From assembly GCF_027579695.1 (NCBI RefSeq), contig NC_083587.1:50161521-50225520 (forward strand): a stretch of DNA of 64,000 bases, in the 5' to 3' direction. The notes under the pieces were generated by a model, which was given only the letters and a program-made list of their open reading frames with translations, did not search any database and was not told where the DNA came from. The stretch comes from Neoarius graeffei (Eukaryota > Chordata > Actinopteri > Siluriformes > Ariidae). This document shows positions 44,871 to 56,836 of this stretch, piece by piece. The translations under genes and the position numbers were made by a program. Within the stretch, counting starts at the first letter, position 1, and each line of letters begins with the position of its first letter.

Positions 44871-47604
44871 CGTCTGGTTTTGAAAGTAAGTGTACTCACG
44901 TTAGGCAAAAAAAAAGATATCATGTCAGAAAAAATGCTTTTATGAATATCTCTAGACTAACTTCAGTCTCCATATATTCACAATTAAAAAAAAAAAAAAA
45001 CTTTTATTCTTATTTCTACCCAAAAATATTTGTGTAATCTGTATTTCTAATTCACTTTTTATGTTACCCTGTATAGAACTTTTTTTCCATTTAATTTGTC
45101 ACTTTTTTCCCTTAAATAATTTTTATTTAAAAAAAAGGGATCAGTTTTTAGGAATCTGTTAAAATTACCAACTCCGAACACATTTTAAGATATAAGGGTA
45201 TGACTGGCTAGGCCTATAACATTCCTTTCTTTATAATTCTCTTTCTCAGAGTTTTCTAAACACTTTGTTTTGAGTGATAGAGAGTGAGAGGGAAGGGAAG
45301 AGCGAGGGAGCGCAGTTAGCCATGTGAGGCACAGAAGGCATAGGATTGGCCCGCCGTCCCCCCCAGCTGTGCACCTGCATTCTGGCACTCTGCAGCACCA
45401 AACCTGACGCAAGAGCTAATTCTCCATCGCCAGCTTCATTAATTTCCCTGCACCAGGACATCCACCGTTTTGACAGCATAACATATAGCAGGTTGTGTTC
45501 AAAAATCTGTCTTTGCTTGAGACGGTCCAAAAATAGTGCACAAAAAAACTTTTAGTTGGCTTTATCTTTTTTCTTTTTTAAAGCTTCACAGCAAGGTTTC
45601 GAGAATGACAACTTATAGAGCTTTTGAGGACATGCTTGCTAGCAGACACACTGATGTACAAGTATGTGCACTCCTCCATGTAGTGGTAAGTTTTTCACGG
45701 CGCCTCTTCAACTCCTGCAGACAGATTTTAATGGGAGACAAATTTGCATCACAAGACCGTAACGATGCTCGAGTTTGACAAATGAAAGGACCCATTTGGG
45801 ATTTGCTGGGATCTGCCTCACTCGTCATAATGAGCAGAAATTCAACCATTAGGATGCAGCTACCATAACAAACTGTTCACTTCTGCAATACATTTGAATT
45901 AGCTGGGGTTTTTTTCTGTACAGCTAATTCTCATCTACTTGTCAGAACATGTCGTTCTCATCCATTTTTTTGTTTTGTTTTGAAAATGTTTGACAGATTG
46001 CTCGTTAGTTTTGCTATCAAAAACAATCCAACAATCTGGTTCTTCATTAAGTCACAACTCTGGAAGAATTGTTACTCCAACAAGGAATATGTCCATATTC
46101 TACCTCCATATAGTATGTACTATATTTCTGGTAGGAATGGTGAAAGAAACTAAAAGAGTAAACGAGAGGCTATAAGCATGAGCCATCGTTCCCACTTTAG
46201 GAGCTCAGTGGTGGGAAATAGGAGGCCGAGTGCATATGACTCACACATGCACTTCCGTTTTGTGTTTTAACAAGCGAGGGCAGCATGTGGGAAACGGCTG
46301 TTTCCTTACCTGGCCGGCCAATAAGCACATCTGCATCCGTTGTTAGTGTGGCCATCCAGCAATCTCCACACCATTAATTGCTCTGGAAGCCACTGAAGTC
46401 ACAGGCTCAGACACTGGCCAGCCGTCCCTGTGCGCTACATTTCTTCCCTCCTTATCAGAAAGCTCCCACATGTCCTGGCTCTAAGGCTAAAATATAAAAA
46501 AAAGGCAGATAATATTGTCTTAATTGCATCCCTGCGACAACTACGTCCGACGGCCAAACGCATCAAATTAAATTTCGTCTTGGTCCAGCGGAAGTGGAGT
46601 CGAGGTCTTATATTTCCATTGCAGGTACACCGTGTGATAAACAACGGAACGAAAAGAGTAATTACGGGGGAGGAAGGAGGGAGGAATTACATCAGAAATT
46701 AAGGAAGTAGTGAAATGATTGTTCCTTAAATGAGTTTTGAGGAGAGCATTAAAAAAGGCCATTAACGCCACACCGAGCAGGTGGTACACTTTGCGGACCA
46801 AAACGAAGCAAAACAAATGCAAAACCAATGAACAAGGGAATAAAAGAGTTACTTTTCCTCCATTTCTTTATCAGGCATACATCGTATTTTCAGGTAATCA
46901 CATGCCACTCAAAATGGGGCTTCATTTATTTATATTATTGGGCTTTGTATGATAAATTAACAGCTTGTCTGCAGGGTATAGTAACGATTCGTGTTCACAT
47001 TATGATAACGCGTTTGCATTAATACAAATAAATTAATAGCATTATCGCGATGTTAATCTACAGGCCAAAATGGAAGCCATTCTGAGTGGTCTTGATGAGA
47101 AAGCATTGAATATAATGATTGTCTGCGGTATATTTTAATATTTGAAGGCTATTTGAATGAACACGGAGAGCATAATGTGCATTGCGTTAGCTTTATGATG
47201 ATCTGGACCCATCACGAGATCTTGAGTTTGCAGCGCTAGCAGAGGAGTGAACCAATAGCTGAATGGGGTCTATTCTGATACATCAGCTTTAACCTGTACA
47301 CTTCTCCTGCTCAATGGGTGCCTAAGATACTGATGCTACACCCTAACCCTGTACCTTATATACTGTCGGGTATATGAGAAGCCATATGCAATGTGATATG
47401 CAATATTCCATGTACTGTAATGCCAAAAGTGAACAAATGGAGATGCTGTTCCATGGGCTCTCGAGTGGCACCATATCGTCACTTTGAATCCAGGTGAATC
47501 CATATGCATCTGTAAACAGTAGTCTAAGAGAGTATAACTGGGGGCACTCTGTGGGTGCAAAATATACTTCTGTTTGAAGGAAACACCTCACGGAAACACA
47601 ATGA
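44871..47604. other. Gene-free stretch; candidate conserved non-coding DNA
   Basis: No repeat signature was found between about 45180 and 47580. GC-richer islands at 45280-45480, 46190-46460 and 46540-46700 alternate with AT-rich DNA holding motifs such as CATTAATTGC and TTAATAC. Frames are short, overlap on opposite strands and lack domains. Confidence 0.4.
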
Positions 47605-47976
47605 ATATCTCATTATCTCATCTCATTATCTCTAGCCGCTTTATCCTGTTCTACAGGGTCGCAGGCAAGCTGGAGCCTATCCCAGCTGACTATGGGCGAG
47701 AGACGGGGTACACCCTGGACAAGTCGCCATGAGAGCTGACACAGAGACAAACAACCATTCACACTCATATTCACACCTACAGTCAATTTAGAGCCACCAG
47801 TTAGCCTAACCTGCATGTCTTTTGACTGTAGGGAAACCGGAGCACCCGGAGGAAACCCACGCAGACACGGGGAGGACATGCAAACTCCACACAGAAAGGC
47901 CCTTGCCGACAGCTGGGCTCAAACCCAGGACCTTCTTGCTGTGAGGTGACCGTGCTAACCACTATGCCACTGTGCC
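47605..47976 (-). mobile_element. SINE, GAGAT-tail subfamily, head truncated
   Basis: A reverse copy missing a few bases of the body (CGCC followed directly by ATGAGAGC) and the last bases of the head; an AAT/ATT microsatellite (47977-48027) directly follows. Confidence 0.85.
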
Positions 47977-47992
47977 AATAATAATAATAATA

Positions 47993-48027
<35 letters not shown>
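47977..48027. repeat. AAT/ATT microsatellite
   Basis: AAT repeats switch to ATT in mid-tract, forming a perfect inverted repeat. Confidence 0.95.
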
Positions 48028-48079
48028 GAGAGGTACTGTGCCAAGGGTACAGTGGTATCCCATTTCCACACCTAAGGCC

Positions 48080-49060
48080 TTGGGACAAAGGTCAAGGTCA
48101 CAGAACTGAGAGAAATGAGGCCACTTGTCTGGAATCTGATGACAAAGGGAAAAGGATATAATACTTCCATGGTTAATAATATTAACTAAATTCCTAACTT
48201 TCACCAATTTCTTGATGCAGGCCAGTGAAAAATATGCAGATCACTGATCTGACCTGTCAAGGTCACTCCAGGGCAAAACTAATGTTCCCAAAAATGAAAG
48301 CCCATATATGACTTCCTATTCATGATCAATCATAACTATGGGCCTATCTCGCACCATTTTCATAATACAAGCCATTAAAAATATGCAGGTCATTGATTTG
48401 ACCTTTCAAGACCACTCAAGATCAGATTTTTGGTGCCATAAGAAAGTCCATATATGAGTTCCTATTCATCATTAATAGTACCGTAACTATGGACCTATCT
48501 AGCACAGTTTGAGATACAGGCCTTTGAAAATATAGGGGTCACTGATCTGACCTTTCAAGGTCACTCCAGGTCCAATTTTTGGTTCCAAAAGAAAGTCTAT
48601 ATATGACTTCCTGTTCATGGTTAATAGTAACTATGGCCTTATCTTGCTCCGTTTTTGAGATATAGGCCATTGAAAATATGTGACCTAATATTGACCTAGG
48701 TCAAAGATCAATAGGTCAAAAATATAAATATTCATTAAAACATGTTTTTCTATGGCAAAGGAGCAAGGCTAGCTCAAAGACCATGAAAAATAGACAAAAC
48801 TTTGACTTTTTGCTATAGAGTCACTTAATTGACAAGTTCAAGGTCACATAACTCAGTGAAAATAGGTCAAATCACTTAACCAATACAAACTATTTTGAAG
48901 ACCCCCCCCCCCCAAATAGGTTCTCTGTACCCCATTTGGTGAAAATTCATGAAAAAATGAGGGAGGAGTAGCGATTTAACGCATAAGTGATCTTTGACCT
49001 AATTCTGGCAACGGGTCAAGGTCAGAGGTCAAATTAGTGTAAAAGAGTATTAAGATATAA
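48080..49060. repeat. Tandem ~150-165-bp repeats rich in AGGTCA half-sites
   Basis: Units starting at about 48225, 48385 and 48535 share CACTGATCTGACC, TTCAAGGTCACTCC, CCATATATGACTTCCTATTC and TATAGGCCATTGAAAATATG in order. AGGTCA or TGACCT occurs more than ten times, several as TCAAGGTCA, the extended half-site bound by NR5A/ERR-type receptors. No gene is present. Whether the sites are bound is unknown. Confidence 0.65.
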
Positions 49061-50049
49061 GGGCCTTGGAAGATGGCATGAAAGAATTTCGTCTAGCTTG
49101 TCCTGGTACTGTACCAGGTGGTCCCATTCATAGCCATTCCTGAAACTTTCATGACGTCATGCATGATATGGAGATCACAGATGGTCACTACCTATATGCA
49201 CACCAAGTTTTGTCCAGATATCTTGAAAACTGAGCGAGAAGTGACCCTTGCCTAACTACTACTACAGCATATACACTAAACCTAAGCAATTTCAAGATCC
49301 CATTTGCACTTCAGTGGAAATGGGATAATAAGTTTAACTTAGATAGCACCTTTCTTACACCCAAGGTCACTTTACAATTACAAAAACAAAAAAAATTCCA
49401 CCAGTAGAGGATCAGGATGTAATTCCAATGGTGTAGCCACCCACAGTCCCACCAAAAGGCACACAAAGGTATGTTCCACACCGCCTGCATAGCTGTCATG
49501 ACGCCACCAGGCAACATCGCCTGGAACACCATGCCATGGATCCACAAAGCCAGCACAGAAGCACCGCTACACAGAGCACTGGACAACCCCAATGTTAAAA
49601 GAGCAATGAGCTCACTGCAGTCCATAGCGAGGAGCACAGGCATCACCCATGGCGCACAAAGGCCTGAAGGAAACTGAAGCCCAAAACTGGGTCCAGAGCT
49701 ACACCACAACCGGCAGACAGAACATTCAAACAAAAAACAAACATCAAACTATACAAACACAAAAAGAAAAAAAAACAAAGGGAGAAAAAAAAATGAAAAG
49801 CTCCGGTGAGAAGCAGCAGCCAAAATGTGCACAGCGTACTCTCAACCGGAAACGGAAACAGTTTGATGTATTAAAGAGTTTGATATGTTTAGTGATTCTG
49901 GTGATATTTATCTATGCCAACTTTGTTACTTCTGCCAGCTTTGTTTGCCTGTTCCCAACGTAGCTCAAAAAGTAGTAAACTGATTTTGATTAGTTATCTT
50001 TTTATTTTCATGTAAGTTCACTATTAACTGTAAAATTTTGACACATTAT
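49061..50049. repeat. Further interspersed repeat sequence, no gene
   Basis: 49315-49700 (TAGCACCTTTCTTACACCCA, CTTTACAATTACAAAA) resembles a common teleost repeat. A hydrophobic antisense frame at 49311-49733 (140 aa) and short forward frames are not supported as genes. 49915-50010 holds a fragment of the CCTCCACCAAG repeat. Confidence 0.5.
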
Positions 50050-50789
50050 CTATATTTACCTCCACCAAGTTTAATGGAGGAGGTTATGTTTTTGCCTCCA
50101 TTTATTTGTCTTTTCCCCAACATATCTCAAAAAGTAGTGAATGAATTTTGATGAAATTTGGAGGAAAGGTGAGCCATGGGACAAGGAACAATTTATTCGA
50201 TTTTGATGCAAATCCAGATATGAATGTGGATCCAGGATTGTTTTGTCTGTTCCCAGTGTAACTCAAAAAGTAGTGAAATAATTTTGATGAAATTTGGAGG
50301 AAAGGTGAGGGCCAAGGAACAGTTGATTAGATTTTGATGCAAATCGGCTTAGCAGAGGTATGCACTCTACCGAGTGCCCTTCTAGTTTGCTGTGTTTTTT
50401 TTTTTAACGAGCTGCTCTGACATCACATGAGGACGTTTCATTAAAGAAGTGCAGCTACAACCGCATTTAATAGTAGGAAAAAACCTGAAAAATACAAACA
50501 ATCTCAAATCAGGTTTTGCTGAGAAGAAAAACAAATCAAGAGCTTCTTTCCTGACTCAGATTTTCCCAGTGTTATATTAATGAAAGAGTGAAAAACTTGA
50601 AGAGCCAAAATGCAACGCAGGTCTGTATATGATTCGATTGAGTTGTGGCAGAGACGTGACTTGGCTAGTTAGCGAGCTACAAGATGACGAGCATGATGGC
50701 ACTGATGGTGGTATTAGTATGAAAGCTGAAGCTTGGGAAGCTGATCTATTTGAACAGATTGTAGAAATAAGGAGGGAAAATAGCCACAT
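50050..50789. repeat. Left ~740-bp direct repeat flanking the LINE
   Basis: It aligns from CTRTATTTACCTCCACCAAG to RATAGCCACAT with 56081-56836 with scattered substitutions and one 9-bp gap near 50347. The first half is the CCTCCACCAAG repeat, the second half (50400-50789) occurs only in these two places in the window. A frame at 50629-50832 (ELQDDEHDGTDGG...) has no known domain. Confidence 0.9.
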
Positions 50790-53621
50790 CACTGAGGATG
50801 TGTCCAAGCTGCACTATTCAAGGTGTTTCTAATAACTGTCTATAACTGGTGTAGCCAGTGACCTCCAGGAAAGGGTGGATGACAACCACGAATAGTGTGG
50901 TGATGACTGGAGAGACAGTGGACAGCACGGAGAGATGGCAACCAGGGCAGTAAGGGTTAGCACCCCGAGCTGCAGCCCCCATGAGGGAGCACCCAACCAA
51001 GCTACAGAAAGCCCTATTGAAAGATACCCCCAGGGATGCTCGAGAGGGGGGGAGAATGAGCACCCCAGACGGACGGATTTCCTGGCAAGAGACATGAGCG
51101 ATGGATTATCATCTACGAGAGTAACCTGTTTGTGTGGCAAGAGCTGCAAGAACCTGAAGGGTCTGAAGATCCACCAGACCAAGATGGGCTGCACAAGGAG
51201 GAAGCAAGCTGATCAATGCACAGAGGCAGTGCTTAGTACTGTCCCTGGTGAGACAGAGGAGGAGCTGGACCCGGAGTCACCCCACAGTGTCCAGAACCTC
51301 CAAGCTCAGCGTGCTGCATCTAGCAAACCATCTGAACGTCGCCGGGTCCTGTGGCCTGCTGTACACAAGGAGACTGAGTGGCACTAGTTTGACGAAGACG
51401 TCAATGCTGCCCTGGAAGCATCATCGAAGGGAGCAGTGGAACAGCAGCTCCAAATGATGTGCATCTTCATCATCAGCATTGGCGCTGAGCATTTTGGCAT
51501 CAAACAGCCAAAGGCCAAGATTACAGCTAGGCCAAACTGACAGGAGAGCAAGATCACCCAGCTCAGGGAAGACCTGAAGGCCCTTAAACAGTGCTACAAG
51601 AGTGTGAGTGAGGAGGAAAGACCTGCCCTGGCAGAGCTCCAGGACATCCTCAGAAAGAAGCTCATCTCCTTACGTTGTGCTGAGTGGCACAGGAGGAAGG
51701 GCAGAGAGGGGGCTCGCAAGCGCACTGCTTTTATAGCAAATCCATTTGGATTTACTAAAAAGCTGCTAGGGCAGAGGCGAAGCTGAACCCTCATGTGCCC
51801 AGAAGAGGACATCAACCAACACCTCAGTGTCACTTACTGTGACAGGCATAGGGAGGAAGATCTTGGGCCCTGCAGAGAGCTAATTACACCACCCACACCC
51901 TCCATCCAATTCAACACTAAAGAGCCCACTCTGGCAGAAGTCAGGGAGACAGACAGGGCTGCGCAGACCAGTGCAGCACCAGGGCCGAGTGGTGTGCCAT
52001 ACAAAGTGTACAAATACTGCCCAAGACTCCTGGAGAGGCTGTGGAGGATCATCAGGGTGGTATGGTGGAGGGGAAGGGTAGCCAAGCAATGGAGGCATGC
52101 AGAAGGTGTCTGGATACCGAAGGAGGAGAAAGGAAGTGATATCAGTCAGTTTCGAACCATCTCGCTGCTCAGTGTAGAGGGCAAAATCTTTTTCAAGATT
52201 CTTGCCAACCGCATGACCAAGTTCCTCCTGAGGAATTCCTATATCGACACTAGTGTGCAGAAGGGGGGAGTTCCAGGCATTCAAGGCTGCATAGAATACA
52301 CAGGAGTGGTCACCTAGTTAATCCGAGAGGCAAGGGAAAACCGAGGAGATTTATCAGTCATCTGGCTTGATCTGGCAAACGCCTATGGATCCATCCCTCA
52401 CAAACTGGTGACAAAAGCCTTGACAATCCACCACGTTCCACAGAAGGTAATAGAACTCATACAGGACTATTATAGTAGTTTCAGCATGAGATTCACCTCT
52501 GGAGCAATAACATCTGCGTGACACCACCTAGAAAAAGGCATCATCACTGGTTGCACCATATCAGTGACGCTGTTTGCTCTGGCGATGACTATGTTTGTCA
52601 AGGCAGCGGAAGTGGAGTGCAGAGGTCCTCTGTCCAGATCTGGCATTCGCCAACCGCCGATTCGAGCTTTTATGGACGATCTGACTGTCACAGCAACATT
52701 AGTGCCAGGATGCCGCTGGCTCCTCAGAGGCCTGGAAAGGCTAGTAACATGGGCAAGAATGTCATTTAAGCCAGCCAAATGCAGGTCCCTGGTCCTGAGG
52801 AAGGGGAGAGTAGTGGACAAGTACCGCTTCCACTTAGATGGACTCCCAATTCCATTGGTGTCAGAGAAGCCTGTGAAGAGCCTGGGGAAGATCTTCGACG
52901 CCACTCTGAGAGATACAGCGGCGATCCGATTAATGCAGGCAGAGCTGAAAGCCTGGCTATCAGCAGTAGACAGGTCAGGCCTTCCTGGGAAGTTCAAGGC
53001 ATGGATATATCAACATGGCATCCTGCCAAGACTTCTATGGCCACTGTTGATGTACCAAGTCCCAATAACAACAGTGGAGGGCTTTGAGCGAAACATCAGC
53101 CAGTTCCTGCGCAGGTGGCTGGGTCTGCCGAAGAGTCTGAGCTGCATTGCCCTGTATGGGCACACTAACAAACTGCAGCTTCCTTTCTCTGGCCTGACAG
53201 AGGAATTCAAAGTAACAAGAGCCAGGGAGGTGTTACTATACAGAGACTCATCTGACACCAGAGTCTCCTCTGCAGGCATAGTGGTCAGAACTGGAAGGAA
53301 GTGGCAGGCACAGGAGGCAGTCTAGCAGGCAGAAGTGAGGCTGCAACATGGCGTCTTGGTGGGCTCGGTGGCAGTCGGACAAGCGGGGCTTAGCAGCCAT
53401 ACTAAACCATGCTACAATAGAGCCCAGGGGAGAGAGAGATGGCAGCTTATCCAGGGCAAGATCCGGACAGAGGTGGAGGAAGAACGCCGTAGCAGAGCAG
53501 TGACCATGCGCCAGCAAGGAGCTTGGACCAACTGGGGCCATGCATCGACTCGGAAGATCACCTGGTCAGAAATTTGGAAATCAGAACCAGCAAGACTCAA
53601 GTTCCTGATCCAGTCTGTGTA

Positions 53622-55231
53622 CAGTGGTGCTTGAAAGTTTGTGAACCCTTTAGAATTTTCTATATTTCTGCATAAATATGACCTAAAACATCATCGGATT
53701 TTCACACAAGTCCTAAAAGTAGAGAAAGAGAACCCAGTTAAACAAATGAGACAAAAATATTATACTTGGTCATTTATTTATTGAAGAAAATGATCAAATA
53801 TTACATATCTGTGAGTGGCAAAAGTATGTGAACCTTTGCTTTCAGTATCTGGTGTGACCCCCTTGTGCAGCGATAACTGCAACTAAACGTTTGCGGTAAC
53901 TGTTGATCAGTCCTGCACACTGGCTTGGAGGAATTTTAGCCCATTCCTCCATACAGAACAGCTTCAACTCTGGGATGTTGGTGGGTTTCCTCACATGAAC
54001 TACTCACTTCAGGTCCTTCCACAACATTTCGATTGGATTAAGGTCAGGACTTTGACTTGGCCATTCCAAAACATTAACTTTATTCTTCTTTAACCATTCT
54101 TTGGTAGAACGACTTGTGTGCTTAGGGCCGTTGTCTTGCTGCATGACCCACCTTCTCTTGAGATTCAGTTCATGGACAGATGTCCTGACATTTTCCTTTA
54201 GAATTCGCTGGTATAATTCAGAATTCATTGTTCCATCAATGATGGCAAGCCATCCTGGCCCAGATGCAGCAAAACAGGCCCAAACCATGATACTACTACC
54301 ACCATGTTTCACAGATGGGATAAGGTTCTTATGCTGGAATGCAGTGTTTTCCTTTCTCCAAACATAACGCTTCTCATTTAAACCAAAAAGTTCTATTTTG
54401 GTCTCATCCGTCCACAAAACATTTGTCCAATAGCCTTCTGGCTTGTCCACATGATCTTTAGCAGACTGTAGACAAGCAGCAATGTTCTTTTTGGAGAGCA
54501 GTGGCTTTCTCCTTGCAGCCCTGCCATGCACACCACTGTTGTTCAGTTTTTTCCTGATGGTGGACTCATGAACATTAACATTAGCCAATGTGAGAGAGGC
54601 CTTCAGTTGCTTAGAAGTTACCCTGGGGTCCTTTGTGACCTCGCCAACTATTACACGCCTTGATCTTGGAGTGATCTTTGTTGGTCGCCCACTCCTGGGG
54701 AGGGTAACAATGGTCTTGAGTTTCCTCCATTTGTACACAGTCTGTCTGTCTGTGGACTGGTGGAGTCCAAGCTCTTTAGAGATGGTTTTGTAACCTTTTC
54801 CAGCCTGATGAGCATCAGTAACACTTTTTCTGAGGTCCTCAGAAATCTCCTTTGTTCGTGCCATGATCCACTTCCACAAACATGTGTTGTGAAGATCAGA
54901 CTTTGATAGATCCTTGTTCTTTAAATAAAACATGGTGCTCACTCACACCTGATTGTCATCCCATTGATTGAAAACACCTGACTCTAATTTCACCTTCAAA
55001 TTAACTGCTCATCCTAGAGGTTCACATACTTTTGCCACTCACAGATATGTAATATTGGCTCATTTTCCTCAATAAATAAATGACCAAGTATAATATTTTT
55101 GTCTCATTTGTTTAACTGGGTTCTCTTTATCTACCTTTAGGACTTGTGTGAAAATCCGATGATGTTTTAGGTCATATTTATGCAGAAATATAGAAAATTC
55201 TAAAGGGTTCACAAACTTTCAAGCACCACTG
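53622..55231 (-). mobile_element. Tc1-like transposon inserted in the LINE
   Basis: A 1610-bp element with ends CAGTGGTGCTTGAAAGTTTG and complement, flanked by TA (53620 and 55232). It is the better-preserved sibling of 4037-5609. Its insertion point lies in the LINE codon for the Tyr of VYDVLPSPSN. Confidence 0.97.
53842..54864 (-). pseudogene. Tc1-like DD34E transposase with one stop
   Basis: From MARTKE (54864) the frame is open to a TGA at 54004 after KDLK, and then continues in frame to a second stop at 53842, giving the usual ~340 codons. The DNA-binding half and the catalytic residues WTDE, QQDNGPKH and NPIEMLW are intact, and D and E are 34 residues apart. The single internal stop would remove the last ~53 residues. 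It follows AAG and could be a CGA-to-TGA change at a CpG. The frame also opens 26 codons upstream, but the MARTKE start is the conserved one. Function is doubtful because the C-terminal part is conserved in Tc1 transposases. Confidence 0.93.
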
Positions 55232-56080
55232 TATGATGTCCTCCCAAGTCCATCAAACTTCCATTGCTGGGGGCTGGCAGAAACACCATCATGTCCACTG
55301 TGCCCCTGGAGCACATCTTAAGCTGCTGCCCGAAAGCCCTGGGAGAGGGGCGGTACAGATGGCGCCATGACCAGGTGCTGAAGGCGGTTGCTGACACCAT
55401 CTGCACTGGAATCCAGCAGAGTAGATACCAGCCCCCAGTAAGGCTGAACATCACATTCATCAGGGCTGGAGAGAAGCCTCAGTTGAAGCGAAAGGTCCCA
55501 ACTGGGCTGTTATCCTCAGTGCGTGACTGGCAGCTGAAGGTGGACCTTGGGAGGCAGTTGAAGTTCCCTGAGCACATCACCAGCACAACACTCAGGCCAG
55601 ATATGGTCCTAACATCTGAGAGCTCAAAGCAAGTGGTGCTGGTGGAACTAACAGTCCCCTGGGAAGACCTGATTGAGGTGGCCTACAAGCAGAAGAAGGC
55701 AAAGTACCTGGAGCTGGTAGAGGCCTGCAGGCTGAATGGTTGGAGGGCCCACTGTGAGCCAATCGAGGTCGGTTGTAGGGGATTTCCAGGGCAGAGCCTG
55801 CACCGGACACTCAGGCTTCTTGGCATCAGGGGGTTACAGGAGAGGAAAGCCACCAAGAACATCAGTGAGGCAGCAGAGAAAGCCTCAAGCTGGCTGTGGA
55901 TTAAGAGGGGCAATACATGGTGTAGTGCGCTGCTTGGACACAAGTTGGGGACTGATCAACCCCGACTGGGTCGCCCAGGCGAGGGTGTCTGATGATCCAA
56001 GACCCGAAACACCCCGTGACCCTGGGTTTATCACTGAGGATGTGTCCAAGCTGCACCATTCAAGGTGTTTCTAATAACTA

Positions 56081-56836
56081 CTGTATTTACCTCCACCAAG
56101 TTTAATGGAGGAGGTTATGTTTTCGCCTCCATTTGTTTGTCTTGTCCCCAATATATCTCAAAAAGTAGTGAATGAATTTTGATGAAATTTGGAGGAAAGG
56201 TGAGCCATGGGACAAGGAACAATTTGTTCGATTTTGATGCAAATCCAGATATGAATGCGGATCCAGGATTGTTTTGTCTGTTCCCAGTGTAACTCAAAAA
56301 GTAGTGAAATAATTTTGATAAAATTTGGAGGAAAGGTGAGGGCCAAGGAACAGTTGATTAGATTTTGATAGAAATCAGAAGATGTGGCTTAGCGGAGGTA
56401 TGCACTCTACTGAGTGCCCTTCTAGTTTGCTGTGTTTCATTTTTTTTAAACGAGCTGCTCTGACATCACATGAGGACGTTGCATTAAAGAAGTGCAGCTA
56501 CAACCACATTTAATAGTAGGAAAAAACCTGAAAAATACAAACAAACAATCTCAAATCAGGTTTTGCTGAGAAGAAAAACAAATCAAGAGCTTCTTTCCTG
56601 ACTCAGATTTTCCCAGTGTTATATTAATGAAAGAGTGAAAAACTTGGAGAGCCAAAATGCAATGCAGGTCTGTATATGATTCGATTGAGTTGTGGCAGAG
56701 ACGCGACTTGGCTAGTTAGCAAGCTACGAGATGACGAGCATGATGGCACTGATGGTGGTATTAGTATGAAAGCTGAAGCTTGGGAAGCTGATCTATTTGA
56801 ACAGATTGTAGAAATAAGGAGGGAAGATAGCCACAT
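56081..56836. repeat. Right ~756-bp direct repeat flanking the LINE
   Basis: The copy of 50050-50789. It follows the 3' end of the LINE with no spacer and ends at CCACAT, after which AGGGTAAAAGCTG begins, sequence not found next to the left copy. Confidence 0.9.

Larger units (their letters stand above)
50935..55992 (+). pseudogene. LINE polyprotein: zinc finger, reverse transcriptase, RLE nuclease
   Basis: One frame runs from 50935 to the Tc1 insertion with no shift, broken by six stops (51385, 51538, 51784, 52315, 52519, 53323). In order: a C-x-C-x3-C-x8-H-x5-C cluster at 51127-51192; reverse transcriptase blocks FRTISLLSVEGKIFF (about 52150), LDLANAYGSIP (about 52368), GIITGCTISVTLFALAM (about 52540) and AFMDDLT (52666), the FxDD active site. 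After the Tc1 element come CPLC...EHILSCC (C2HC knuckle, with a frame shift inside, near 55300) and RPD...VELTVPWE (55593-55664), the PD-(D/E)xK nuclease that nicks target DNA. The end (SSWLWIKRGNTW) is at 55885-55920. Dead copy. I used the first ATG of the open frame as start; this is uncertain. Confidence 0.88.
50790..56080 (+). mobile_element. RLE-type non-LTR retrotransposon, nearly complete, split by Tc1
   Basis: The element starts and ends with the same 48-bp sequence (CACTGAGGATGTGTCCAAGC...; 50790-50837 and 56032-56079) and sits directly between ~740-bp direct repeats. It encodes one polyprotein with an N-terminal zinc knuckle, a reverse transcriptase and a C-terminal zinc knuckle plus restriction-like endonuclease, the plan of the R2/NeSL/Hero type of LINE. 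It lacks a poly-A tail. A Tc1-like element (53622-55231) interrupts it; removing that element with one TA restores continuity of the coding frame. Confidence 0.85.

Noticed and set aside
49311-49733. A 140-aa hydrophobic minus-strand frame that looks like a membrane protein
   Set aside because: It lies in repeat-like DNA, the hydrophobicity follows from T-rich codons, and no family resemblance was seen.
50050-56836. An LTR retrotransposon with ~740-bp LTRs
   Set aside because: The internal protein is a LINE-type reverse transcriptase with FxDD and a restriction-like nuclease; there is no primer binding site or polypurine tract, and the flanking repeats contain an unrelated dispersed repeat.
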